Part shown: in pieces, positions 1 to 8,141 of the stretch | Layout: each line of letters opens with the position of its first letter | Numbering within the stretch: position 1 is the first letter of the stretch | Assembly: GCA_003527965.1 (NCBI GenBank) | Contig: DPVY01000249.1 | Coordinates: 1-10,043 of the forward strand | From: Fidelibacterota bacterium | GTDB lineage: Bacteria; Fidelibacterota; UBA2242 | Reading direction: 5' to 3' | Length of the DNA: 10,043 bases | Position numbers and translations under genes: made by a program | Notes under the pieces: generated by a model | The model's input: only the letters and a program-made list of their open reading frames with translations | Database searches by the model: none | Told to the model about the DNA's origin: nothing

Positions 1-120
1 GGTAGTTATGTAAAGACCTGGAGCGCCCCGGTTTCCAGCGGAATATATTTTTATAAACTTGAAGCATTTTCAAAAGATGGAGTCTTTAGCGATATAAAGA
101 AGATGGTATTACTTAAATAA
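1..120 (+). CDS. C-terminal end of a T9SS-secreted protein (partial)
   Basis: Frame 1 is open from the left edge to TAA at 118-120 and gives 39 residues. The stretch SGIYFYKLEAFSKDG, followed by FSDIKKMVLLK at the very end, is the last part of a FlgD-like/Por secretion tail. This is the beta-strand-rich C-terminal domain that sends proteins through the type IX secretion system and is normally removed at the cell surface. The body of the protein lies outside the window, so its function cannot be read. It ends 30 bases before the next gene on the same strand, and the gap shows no terminator, so it is probably the preceding gene of the same glucanase operon and may itself be a glycan-active enzyme (inference). 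The tail call is fairly firm and the cargo is unknown. Confidence 0.75.
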   Translation, partial: GSYVKTWSAPVSSGIYFYKLEAFSKDGVFSDIKKMVLLK

Positions 121-150
121 CTGAAAAATATTACAAGGGAACAAACAGTC

Positions 151-2352
151 ATGAAACCCACTTTCAAATTTTTAGTTACACTTGCTTTTATCATTACAGT
201 AGTTTTTGGTCAGCCGCTCAGAGATGTTGAAATTGAAGTAAAAGTTAATGAACTGCTTTATCAAATGACCCTCGCTGAAAAGATTGGACAAATGACCCAA
301 TTCAGCGGAACGAATAAACAATATGAGCAGATGATTCGGGAGGGAAAAATCGGATCGCTGTTGAATGTCATCGGAGCGGAAGAAAATAACCGCATTCAAA
401 AAATAGCAGTAGAAGAATCCCGTCTCGGTATTCCGCTGATTATAGGTCTCGATGTGATTCACGGTTATCGCACGATATTCCCGATTCCTCTGGCGGCTGC
501 AGCGAGCTGGGATACGGTATTAATTCGCAAAGCTGCTGAAATTGCGGCAAAGGAGGCGGCTTCCGCCGGAATTCACTGGACCTTTGCGCCGATGGTGGAC
601 ATCGCCCGGGACGCGCGGTGGGGCAGAATTGCGGAAGGCGCCGGAGAGGACCCCTTTCTTGGATCGGCGATTGCCCGCGCTCAGGTGCTGGGTTTTCAGG
701 GAGAAGATTTAGCCGATCCGTTAACTCTGCTGGCTTGTTCCAAGCACTATGTCGGATACGGCGCGGCTGAAGGCGGCAGGGATTACAACACAGTCGATAT
801 TTCCGAGCGAACATTGCGGGAAATCTATCTGCCGCCCTTCAAGGCAGCCGTAGATGCGGGAGTAGGAACCTTGATGAGCGCTTTTAACGAAATCGGCGGC
901 GTGCCGGCTTCCGCCAATCAATTCACCTTGCGAAAAATTCTTAAGGGCGAATGGGGATTTGACGGTTTTGTCGTCAGTGACTGGAATTCCATTGGTGAGT
1001 TGGTTGTTCACGGTATTGCTAAAAATCAATTGGAAGCAGGAGTTAAGGGATTAACCGCCGGTGTCGATATGGACATGGAAGGTCGTTGTTATACAACGGC
1101 TATGGAAGCGCTCGTTGCCGAGGGGACGTTATCGGAAGAGTTAATTGACGACGCTGTTCGACGGATATTACGAATGAAATTCAAGTTAGGTCTGTTTGAG
1201 CATCCCTATATTGATGAAAGCATACAAAAAGAATTGATCCTGCATCGGGAGCACATTCAGACGGCGTTGGATTTAGCGCGGGAATCCATTGTTCTTTTGA
1301 AAAATGAAAATGATGTCTTGCCTTTGAACAGGGGAAAAATTAATTCAATTGCGCTTATCGGACCATTAGCGGACGACAAAGATGCACCGCTTGGCACCTG
1401 GAAGTGTGAGGGCAAACAGAAGGATGTGGTCACCGTTTACGAAGGGCTGAAAAATAAGTTGGGCGGCGATGTGAAAATAATTTACACCAAAGGCTGCGAC
1501 GTAAAAGGGAACAATCGCTCGGGATTTAATAAGGCTATAAAAGCTGCCCGCACCGCCGATATTGTTGTGATGGTAATGGGTGAAAGCGCCGATATGAGTG
1601 GCGAAGCCGCCTCCCGGGCTGATCTGAATTTGCCCGGTGTTCAGGCTGAATTGATAAACGCTATCGCCGAAACGAATAAGCCGATTGTTCTGGTGCTGAT
1701 GAACGGAAGACCAATTACTTTGTCAAATATAGAATCGAAAGTGTCCGCCATCGTAGAAGCCTGGCATCTTGGTATCCGGCATGGAAATGCGGTTGCCGAT
1801 GTGTTGACCGGCGACTATAATCCTTCCGGCAAAGTAACGGCGACGTTTCCCAGATCGGTTGGTCAAATTCCAATTTATTATAATCACAAAAATACCGGAC
1901 GACCGGGTGATCCTGATAATAAATTCAGTTCAAAATACATAGATTCACCCTCTTCACCCTTATATCCTTTTGGATATGGACTAAGCTACACAAAGTTTAA
2001 ATATACGGGCATTAAGGCAGAAAATAATCGCCTAACCCCGTCAGATGATTTGATTGTGAGTGTCAATTTAAAGAATGTTGGACAACGCGAAGGTGTAGAA
2101 ATTGTTCAACTTTATATTCAGGATATAACCGGCAGTGTTACAAGACCGGTGAAAGAGTTAAAGGGATTCCAGCGGGTGACATTAGAAGCGGGCGAACAAA
2201 AAACCGTTCAGTTCCGGGTGCCGGTGTGGGAGTTGGGTTTTTATGATTTGGATATGAAATACACAGTAGAACCCGGTGATTTCAGAGTCATGATCGGTGG
2301 AAATTCTTTCGAGGGATTGACAATGGATTTTAAAGTTGTTAGTTTAAAATAA
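151..2352 (+). CDS. bglX: GH3 beta-glucosidase, BglX type, secreted
   Basis: This 733-residue protein releases terminal glucose from beta-gluco-oligosaccharides, most likely in the periplasm. Residues 1-20 form a signal peptide (hydrophobic 7-19, likely cut after VFG). It has the full BglX layout: a GH3 N-terminal TIM barrel (about 30-350) with KHYVGYGAAEGG at 198-209 and the nucleophile Asp277 in SDW; an alpha/beta sandwich (about 375-570) with the likely acid/base Glu485 in MSGEAASRADL; and a C-terminal fibronectin-III-like domain (about 625-730). The length is close to E. coli BglX (about 765). The ATG at 151 has an AAGGGA ribosome site at 135-140 and immediately precedes the signal peptide. 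It follows a T9SS-tailed gene by 30 bases and precedes a GH16 gene by 14, so co-transcription is likely. The family is certain. Linkage preference (beta-1,3, 1,4 or 1,6) cannot be told from sequence, and some relatives act on xylosides. Confidence 0.93.
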   Translation: MKPTFKFLVTLAFIITVVFGQPLRDVEIEVKVNELLYQMTLAEKIGQMTQFSGTNKQYEQMIREGKIGSLLNVIGAEENNRIQKIAVEESRLGIPLIIGLDVIHGYRTIFPIPLAAAASWDTVLIRKAAEIAAKEAASAGIHWTFAPMVDIARDARWGRIAEGAGEDPFLGSAIARAQVLGFQGEDLADPLTLLACSKHYVGYGAAEGGRDYNTVDISERTLREIYLPPFKAAVDAGVGTLMSAFNEIGGVPASANQFTLRKILKGEWGFDGFVVSDWNSIGELVVHGIAKNQLEAGVKGLTAGVDMDMEGRCYTTAMEALVAEGTLSEELIDDAVRRILRMKFKLGLFEHPYIDESIQKELILHREHIQTALDLARESIVLLKNENDVLPLNRGKINSIALIGPLADDKDAPLGTWKCEGKQKDVVTVYEGLKNKLGGDVKIIYTKGCDVKGNNRSGFNKAIKAARTADIVVMVMGESADMSGEAASRADLNLPGVQAELINAIAETNKPIVLVLMNGRPITLSNIESKVSAIVEAWHLGIRHGNAVADVLTGDYNPSGKVTATFPRSVGQIPIYYNHKNTGRPGDPDNKFSSKYIDSPSSPLYPFGYGLSYTKFKYTGIKAENNRLTPSDDLIVSVNLKNVGQREGVEIVQLYIQDITGSVTRPVKELKGFQRVTLEAGEQKTVQFRVPVWELGFYDLDMKYTVEPGDFRVMIGGNSFEGLTMDFKVVSLK

Positions 2353-2357
2353 GGAGA
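2351..2357 (+). promoter_or_regulatory. Ribosome binding site fixing a TTG start
   Basis: AAGGAGA overlaps the stop codon of the upstream GH3 gene and lies about 10 bases before TTG at 2367. No in-frame ATG or GTG lies between this site and the hydrophobic signal segment, and the TTG gives a sensible charged N-terminus (MKYLDSK). The TTG is therefore the best start for the GH16 gene. Confidence 0.7.
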
Positions 2358-2366
2358 AAAAGACCG

Positions 2367-3227
2367 TTGAAATATTTGGATAGTAAAAATATCGCTTTCC
2401 TCATAGGTATTGTTGTGATTATCAGTTGTGCTCAGAATAATGCAATCACTAAGAACGATGATGAAAACGACACTATCCCGGTTCACGATGGCTGGGAACT
2501 GGTCTGGAACGATGAATTTGACGGAGATACGATTGATTTAAATAAGTGGGAGTATGAGGTCAATGCCCAGGGCGGAGGCAACAATGAATTGCAATATTAC
2601 ACCGACCGGCCACAAAATTCCCGGGTTAAAGATGGATTGTTGACCATCCAGGCATTACAGGAAACCTTTACAGGCCCGGAAGGCACCCGGGAATATACAT
2701 CTGCCAGATTGCGTACTAAAAACAGGGGCGATTGGAAGTATGGGCGGTTCGAGATTAAGGCTAAACTGCCTTACGGTCAGGGGCTCTGGCCGGCAATCTG
2801 GATGCTGCCAACCGATTGGGTTTATGGCGGCTGGGCTGCCAGTGGCGAGATCGATATTATGGAGTTGGTTGGTCATGATCCCGCAGCTGTTTACGGAACG
2901 CTGCATTACGGAGGAACTTATCCCGATAATGTCCATACGGGCGCCTCGTATAAACTCAGCTTTGGCAATTTTGCCCTGGATTTTCACGTTTTTGCTTTGG
3001 AGTGGAGCGCCACGGAAATGCGCTGGTTTGTTGACGATAGTCTCTATCAGGTACAAACGGAGTGGTACTCGCAAGGTAATGATTACCCGGCACCTTTTAA
3101 CCAGCGTTTTCATTTGCTGCTGAATGTGGCGGTAGGCGGAAACTGGCCCGGCAATCCCGATAATACTACATCTTTTCCGCAGAGAATGGAAGTTGACTAT
3201 GTGCGCGTATACCAAAAAACAGACTAA
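2367..3227 (+). CDS. GH16 endo-beta-1,3-glucanase (laminarinase type), lipoprotein
   Basis: This 286-residue protein is a predicted endo-acting beta-glucanase that cuts internal bonds of laminarin-like or mixed-linkage beta-glucan. Residues 8-21 (AFLIGIVVIISC) form a lipoprotein signal with Cys21 as the lipidated residue, followed by a polar Asn/Asp-rich linker (22-36), so the enzyme is likely membrane-anchored. The GH16 jelly roll spans about 42-284. The catalytic motif GEIDIMELVG (160-169) gives nucleophile Glu161, assisting Asp163 and acid/base Glu166. The extra residue in ExDxxE is the beta-bulge form of laminarinases, whereas lichenases have ExDxE. WPAIWMLP (141-148) and the C-terminal strand MEVDYVRVYQ (274-283) are family hallmarks. 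The gene starts with TTG, 14 bases after the bglX-type gene, and its 3' end overlaps the next GH3 gene by 29 bases. Family is certain; substrate is inferred from the motif and from two neighbouring GH3 genes. Confidence 0.92.
   Translation: MKYLDSKNIAFLIGIVVIISCAQNNAITKNDDENDTIPVHDGWELVWNDEFDGDTIDLNKWEYEVNAQGGGNNELQYYTDRPQNSRVKDGLLTIQALQETFTGPEGTREYTSARLRTKNRGDWKYGRFEIKAKLPYGQGLWPAIWMLPTDWVYGGWAASGEIDIMELVGHDPAAVYGTLHYGGTYPDNVHTGASYKLSFGNFALDFHVFALEWSATEMRWFVDDSLYQVQTEWYSQGNDYPAPFNQRFHLLLNVAVGGNWPGNPDNTTSFPQRMEVDYVRVYQKTD
3188..3192 (+). promoter_or_regulatory. Ribosome binding site inside the GH16 gene for the second GH3
   Basis: GGAAG lies 6 bases before ATG at 3199, inside the last codons of the GH16 gene. 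A TTG at 3193 is also in frame but sits directly against this site with no spacing. ATG 3199 is therefore preferred and shortens the protein by two residues. Confidence 0.55.
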
Positions 3228-5064
3228 AACGAAAACTTCTCGTTTTGGGATTCCGGCGCTTTCTTTGGCAATAACGCTTTTTGGTGTGACATGTAATGAA
3301 AGCACCAAGTCTTTGCCCGACGAGACGGAAATTTACAAGAATCCCAAATATTCAGTCGATGAGCGCGTAAATGATTTATTGTCACGAATGACTTTGAGTG
3401 AAAAAATTGGTCAAATGATTCAAATTGACCGTGGTTTTATTGAGAAAGAGAGCGATATCAAAGACTATTTTATCGGCAGTATTTTGAGCGGCGGCGGCTC
3501 ATCGCCTTCGTCTAATGAACCTTCAGCCTGGGCGGATATGGTTGACAATTTCCAACAACAGGCAGTTAGAACACGTCTGGGAATTCCGTTGATTTACGGC
3601 ATTGATGCCGTGCATGGTCATAATAACGTGCACGGCGCGGTTATTTTTCCCCATAATATCGGACTGGGCTGTACGCGAAACCCTGAATTGATTCAACAAG
3701 CAGCGAGAGTGACGGCGAAGGAGGTTGCCGGGACGGGAATCCACTGGACCTTTTCGCCCTGCATTGCCGTGGTCAGAAATGAGCGCTGGGGCAGAACCTA
3801 TGAAGGATTTGGGGAAACCCCGGAATTGGCAGGAATGATGGCTGAAGCGGCGGTCAGGGGCTATCAGGGGGATGATCTTTCCGACAATACCTCGATCTTA
3901 GCTTGCGCCAAACATTTTCTCGGCGATGGCGGCACAACTGGCGGCCACGATCAGGGAAATACCGAGGTTGACGAAGCTACCATGCGGCGCCTGCATCTGC
4001 CGGGCTATATTTCGGCGGTGAATGCCGGAACGGGTTCGATCATGGCGTCTTACAATAGCTGGAACGGTGAAAAAATGCACGGTAATCAATATTGGTTGAC
4101 GACTGTGCTGAAAAAGGAGCTGGATTTCGAAGGCTTTCTCGTTTCCGACTGGAGCGGGATTGATCAGTTACCCGGTGATTTTGCCAGTGATATAGAGACG
4201 GCGGTGAATGCCGGTATTGATATGGTAATGTTGCCGCAGCGATACAAGGAATTTATGCTGACGACGCTTGATCTGGTGAATCAGGGCAAAATTTCGATAG
4301 AACGAATTGATGATGCAGTCTCCAGAATATTGCGGATGAAATTCGCTCTAGGAATTTTCGAATCGCCCTTTACCGACCGCGCGCTTACCGGTACAATCGG
4401 TTGCCAGGAACATCGGAACGTTGCCCGGGAGTGTGTGCGCCAATCACTGGTGTTATTGAAAAATGAAAATAGCACATTACCGATTGCCGATAGCGTAACC
4501 CATATTCATGTAGCGGGGAAAAATGCCGATAATCTGGGCAATCAATGTGGCGGCTGGACGATTTCCTGGCAAGGTGGGTCGGGCAATATTACCGTTGGCA
4601 CAACGATTTTAGAAGCCATCCGGCATGCGGGTACAGAGGTAGAGGTAACCTTTTCCAGTGATGGTCTTGGGGCGAGGAATGCGGATGTTGCCATTGCCGT
4701 GATCGGGGAGACTCCCTATGCCGAAGGAAGTGGCGATCGCAGCGATCTGAGTCTTTCCGCGGAGGATATTTCAACCGTAATTAATCTGAGGTCTTTCGGT
4801 ATTCCCACGATTATCGTGCTTATTTCCGGTCGACCGCTGATTTTAGATAATATAATGCTTTACAGCGACGCACTTATCGCTGCCTGGCTGCCGGGAACAG
4901 AAGGGCAAGGCGTTGCCGATGTGTTGTTCGGCGATTTTGCACCGACCGGGAAATTATCCCACACCTGGCCGCGCAGCATGAGCCAAATACCGATTAACTA
5001 TGGCGACATTGATTATGACCCGTTGTTTGAATACGGGTTTGGATTAACATTTCCAAAAAAATAA
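3199..5064 (+). CDS. GH3 beta-glucan exohydrolase, ExoI/CelD type
   Basis: This 621-residue exo-acting beta-glucosidase/glucan glucohydrolase differs in subtype from the upstream GH3. Numbered from ATG 3199, a Lys/Thr-rich start is followed by a hydrophobic stretch (about 17-30) ending at Cys32. The context GVTC is a poor lipobox, so lipidation is possible but not sure. The GH3 barrel (about 50-390) has KHFLGDGGTTGG (238-249) and nucleophile Asp317 in SDW. The second domain (about 410-615) has PYAEGSGDRSDL, where Glu509 matches the acid/base of barley ExoI (PYAE.xGD). The protein stops after this domain with FEYGFGLTF and lacks the fibronectin-III-like domain of the first GH3, as is normal for the ExoI type. 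Such enzymes usually accept beta-1,3 and beta-1,4 glucans and oligosaccharides. The gene overlaps GH16 by 29 bases, suggesting coupled translation. Family and subtype are firm; localisation is less so. Confidence 0.92.
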   Translation: MCAYTKKQTKTKTSRFGIPALSLAITLFGVTCNESTKSLPDETEIYKNPKYSVDERVNDLLSRMTLSEKIGQMIQIDRGFIEKESDIKDYFIGSILSGGGSSPSSNEPSAWADMVDNFQQQAVRTRLGIPLIYGIDAVHGHNNVHGAVIFPHNIGLGCTRNPELIQQAARVTAKEVAGTGIHWTFSPCIAVVRNERWGRTYEGFGETPELAGMMAEAAVRGYQGDDLSDNTSILACAKHFLGDGGTTGGHDQGNTEVDEATMRRLHLPGYISAVNAGTGSIMASYNSWNGEKMHGNQYWLTTVLKKELDFEGFLVSDWSGIDQLPGDFASDIETAVNAGIDMVMLPQRYKEFMLTTLDLVNQGKISIERIDDAVSRILRMKFALGIFESPFTDRALTGTIGCQEHRNVARECVRQSLVLLKNENSTLPIADSVTHIHVAGKNADNLGNQCGGWTISWQGGSGNITVGTTILEAIRHAGTEVEVTFSSDGLGARNADVAIAVIGETPYAEGSGDRSDLSLSAEDISTVINLRSFGIPTIIVLISGRPLILDNIMLYSDALIAAWLPGTEGQGVADVLFGDFAPTGKLSHTWPRSMSQIPINYGDIDYDPLFEYGFGLTFPKK

Positions 5065-5094
5065 AAATCAATTGATGTAAAAAACAGGGATATA

Positions 5095-7083
5095 ATGAAA
5101 CGAATTATTATTAATGTTATTTTCCTGATTGTTTTAGCCTTTCAACCCGCTTTTGGTTTTTTCAAAACTCTGGGGCTGGATATTGTTGATTCCGACGGGA
5201 ACAAATTTATACTGAAAGGCTACGGGCTGGGCGGCTGGCTGGTTCCCGAGGGTTATATGCTGCATGTGCCGGGCTATGGTTCACCGACTTCAATACGTAA
5301 TAAAATCATCGATCTCATCGGTGAAGATGGAACTAATGAGTTTTTCGAGCTCTACCGGAAAAATTATGTCGCTGAAGCGGATATAGAGTTGATTGCAGAA
5401 TGGGGTTTCAACCATATTCGCCTACCCTTTCATTACGAGTTCTTTTCACCGATCGATTCTCCGGGAGTTTTTATTGAAGATGGGTTTGAAATCATTGACA
5501 CGTTGCTGATCTGGTGCAAAAAGAATAATCTTTATTTGATTCTCGATATGCACTGCGCTCCCGGTGGTCAAAATGCCGGAAATATCAGTGACAGCGATGG
5601 GGAAGCCAAACTCTGGACCGAAACGGCAAACCAGGACCGGACCGTGGAGATCTGGAAACGAATTGCCGAAAGATACAAAGATGAAGAGTGGATCATTGGT
5701 TATGATCTGTTGAATGAACCGGTGCTGCCGGACGGTTACAGTACAGCGGATTTTCGGGCTTTCTTTGTGCGGCTAACTCAGGCTGTAAGGGAAATCGATG
5801 AGAATCATATCGTCTTTATCGAGGGAAATTGGTACGCCACAGATTTTACGGGGCTGTCTCCCCGATTTGACAGTAATCTGGTCTGGGCGTTTCATAAGTA
5901 CTGGAGTGAAACCGACCTTGGTTCTATCCAGCAATACCGGAGCCTGCGCACTCAGACCATTGCGCCGCTCTGGTTGGGCGAAACCGGCGAAAACTCCAAT
6001 CCCTGGTTTTATGAGACCGTAAAATTGATGGATCAGCAGAATATTGGCTGGAATTGGTGGGCGCACAAGAAATTCAATACGATTACCAGTCCACTATCGG
6101 CCGTGATTCCTTCTGAATACCAGCAGATTATTGATTATTGGAAAGGCAATGCCGCCAGACCGTCGGCAGAATTTGCCCGCACGGCTTTATTTAAAATGGC
6201 TTCAAACCTAGAACTGGACAGATGCGAGATCCGTTCCGACGTCATTGCCGCTATAACGGATCCGGATTTTGGAATTGTCTCTAAACCTTTTAAAATTAAT
6301 ATCCTGCCCGGTACTATTATGGCCGTGGACTATGACTATGGTACGAATGGAATTGCCTATCACGACGTTGATTTCAAAAAGATACGCTGGGATGCCGATC
6401 AGCCCTGGAATAAAGGGCGTCAGTATCGCAATGATGGGGTGGATATAGAGAAATGCAGCGGACTTGGCGCGAATGATTATAATATTGGCTGGATCGAAGA
6501 TAATGAGTGGGTCAGATATACGGTCGAAATCGTCTATGCCGGGAAATATAATATAGATTTCAGCGTCGCCGGTACTTCAAGCAACGGCAGAATACAGATG
6601 AAAGTTGACGATCAGATTGTGGTGAACTCGCTAATTGTACCTGACACAGGCGGCTGGCAAAACTGGCAGAAAATAACCGAAAACGGCGTCTATTTGCCTA
6701 AAGGAACGCATGTTATTGAAGTACTGTTTCTGAAGGGGGGATTTAATTTTCAGAAGATGGAATTTTCTTCTGCGGATAGTTCCATTATTGAGAAGGTGAC
6801 GTCCTATTTATATCTCGGGAAAAATTATCCCAACCCCTTTAACGATCAGACGACAATCCCGATAGTTTTGACCAGACCGAGCGAAGTGAAACTCAATATT
6901 TTTGATCTTCAGGGAAAACTGATTAGAAACCTGTATAACGGGGAGATGATTAGGGGATTAAATGAACTCTTTTGGGATGGCACGGACAACGCAAATGTAA
7001 GAGTTAGCGCCGGGGTCTATTATTATCGGATTACGGTGGACAGCACAGCTATAAAAGTTAAACCCATGCTATATCTCAAATAG
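5095..7083 (+). CDS. GH5 glucanase with CBM6 and T9SS sorting tail
   Basis: This 662-residue extracellular multidomain glucanase has a signal peptide at residues 1-21 (cut near AFG). A GH5 barrel covers about 25-370, with KGYGLGGWLVPEG (41-53), DMH (151-153), acid/base Glu208 in LLNEP and nucleophile Glu296 in WLGETGE. A family 6 carbohydrate-binding module covers about 405-557, shown by GIAYHDVDF, YRNDGVDIE, NIGWIEDNEWVRYTV and TGGWQNWQ, with a closing GGFNFQKMEF. A type IX secretion tail covers about 572-662, with NYPNPFN (577-583), a FlgD-like region and SAGVYYYRI (638-646). The protein is therefore probably exported across the outer membrane and displayed or released. ATG 5095 has AGGGA at 5086-5090 and follows the GH3 stop by 30 bases. 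The GH5 subfamily is not recognised; the N-terminal barrel resembles exo-beta-1,3-glucanase-like GH5 members, so beta-1,3 or beta-1,4 glucan are both possible. Confidence 0.92.
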   Translation: MKRIIINVIFLIVLAFQPAFGFFKTLGLDIVDSDGNKFILKGYGLGGWLVPEGYMLHVPGYGSPTSIRNKIIDLIGEDGTNEFFELYRKNYVAEADIELIAEWGFNHIRLPFHYEFFSPIDSPGVFIEDGFEIIDTLLIWCKKNNLYLILDMHCAPGGQNAGNISDSDGEAKLWTETANQDRTVEIWKRIAERYKDEEWIIGYDLLNEPVLPDGYSTADFRAFFVRLTQAVREIDENHIVFIEGNWYATDFTGLSPRFDSNLVWAFHKYWSETDLGSIQQYRSLRTQTIAPLWLGETGENSNPWFYETVKLMDQQNIGWNWWAHKKFNTITSPLSAVIPSEYQQIIDYWKGNAARPSAEFARTALFKMASNLELDRCEIRSDVIAAITDPDFGIVSKPFKINILPGTIMAVDYDYGTNGIAYHDVDFKKIRWDADQPWNKGRQYRNDGVDIEKCSGLGANDYNIGWIEDNEWVRYTVEIVYAGKYNIDFSVAGTSSNGRIQMKVDDQIVVNSLIVPDTGGWQNWQKITENGVYLPKGTHVIEVLFLKGGFNFQKMEFSSADSSIIEKVTSYLYLGKNYPNPFNDQTTIPIVLTRPSEVKLNIFDLQGKLIRNLYNGEMIRGLNELFWDGTDNANVRVSAGVYYYRITVDSTAIKVKPMLYLK

Positions 7084-7085
7084 AA

Positions 7086-8132
7086 TTAAGGTGTTTGAAT
7101 CAAAGCGTTCAATAGCTGTTCGCGCCATTTTCCGGCGGAAGCATCATAGGCTCCAAAACCGGAACAAAATTCCCAATAAGCCCAACTAAATTCATTTTGC
7201 TTACACTGGTTGACCACATAGCCGGTCCAGAGAGACCGCGAATTCATATCGGCTTTGCTATATGCGCCGAATTCTCCGATATAAATTGGACGATTGCGAA
7301 TATCCGCCCAGGTTTTTATTTCAGAAAAATGTTGACCCAATTCATCGCGTTGTTGTACTGTAGCCGACCAGGTAGTGCCAAGCCAGGCATCACTGCCCGC
7401 AACCCATTCGGCGCCTTGATGAGTAAAAGTGAAGGGTTCGTAATAATGAACAGTTACGATTAGATTATTCTCATCTTTCGGCAGGGATAATTGGTTTAGA
7501 GCGCTAATCCCGCCCCAACCGGCAGTGCCGATTATGATTGTGCGATTGGGGTTTGTTTCCCGGATGATATTGATCGCTTCGGGGAAATATTGGTTCCAAA
7601 GCTCAGCTGTGAAGTTATCGTGGGGTTCGTTTAATACTTCAAATACAAGAGTGTTGGGGAAATCTTTGAAATGAGCGCCAATTTGTTGCCAGAGAGAGAG
7701 AAAACGTTCTTTATGCTCAGCGGGTTGCTGGAATATCTCTTCATAGTGATGAATGTTGATGACAACATATAAATCATTATTGAGCGCCTGATTAACAACA
7801 TGATAAACCCTACTTAAAAATGACGGTGTAATTGTATAGGGGCTGTCAATAGCGGCATGTGCTGACCAGCGTATGGGAATTCGAACGGAATTGAATCCGG
7901 CGTTTTTGATAATAGAAAAATAGTCATCCCGGATTGTGATTCCCCAATCGCCTTCATTGGGCGCTTCCAGAGCATTGCCCATATTAATCCCCGGTTGCAA
8001 TTGGGAATTCACTTCAAAGGGATCAACTTCGAATTCTGCTTCAGGTACAGAATTAGTGTTTGAGTTAGGAGTACACATCGTGAATAAGAGAGATATTAGA
8101 ATGGGAAAGGATTTGAATCTTAATTGTTTCAT
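7086..8132 (-). CDS. GH5_25 endoglucanase/mannanase, Cel5A-like lipoprotein
   Basis: This 348-residue endo-acting enzyme has residues 1-20 as a lipoprotein signal (ISLLFTMC, Cys20), then a short Asn/Ser/Glu-rich linker (21-40). A single GH5 barrel (about 42-345) follows very closely the pattern I know from Thermotoga maritima Cel5A: GINMGNALEAPNEGDWG (48-64), VRIPIRWSAHA (83-93), NIHHYEE (126-132), acid/base Glu169 in LNEP, GTAGWGGISAL (202-212), VHYYEPFTFTHQGAEW (228-243), nucleophile Glu287 in IGEFGAYSKAD, and WAYWEFCSGFG (317-327). GH5_25 enzymes cut beta-1,4-glucan and often mannan or glucomannan. The gene starts 9 bases after the LicD-like gene and is probably co-transcribed with it. AAGGGA at 8148-8153 is its only visible ribosome site and sits rather far from the ATG (15 bases). 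Its stop lies 2 bases from the stop of the convergent GH5-CBM6 gene. Anchoring is predicted; substrate range is from family knowledge. Confidence 0.93.
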   Translation of the reverse strand: MKQLRFKSFPILISLLFTMCTPNSNTNSVPEAEFEVDPFEVNSQLQPGINMGNALEAPNEGDWGITIRDDYFSIIKNAGFNSVRIPIRWSAHAAIDSPYTITPSFLSRVYHVVNQALNNDLYVVINIHHYEEIFQQPAEHKERFLSLWQQIGAHFKDFPNTLVFEVLNEPHDNFTAELWNQYFPEAINIIRETNPNRTIIIGTAGWGGISALNQLSLPKDENNLIVTVHYYEPFTFTHQGAEWVAGSDAWLGTTWSATVQQRDELGQHFSEIKTWADIRNRPIYIGEFGAYSKADMNSRSLWTGYVVNQCKQNEFSWAYWEFCSGFGAYDASAGKWREQLLNALIQTP

Positions 8133-8141
8133 AATGTCGTT

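Noticed and set aside
440..1029. Overlapping minus-strand open frames within the first GH3
   Set aside because: The Pro/Arg-rich or low-complexity products are typical of antisense frames; the plus-strand GH3 is complete.
3193..3198. TTG at 3193 as the start of the second GH3
   Set aside because: It has no room after GGAAG, while ATG at 3199 is correctly spaced. The difference is two residues only.
2655..3308. 217-codon open frame on the minus strand over the GH16 gene
   Set aside because: It is the antisense shadow of a gene with intact catalytic motifs. Its product shows no recognisable domain and it spans the GH16/GH3 junction.
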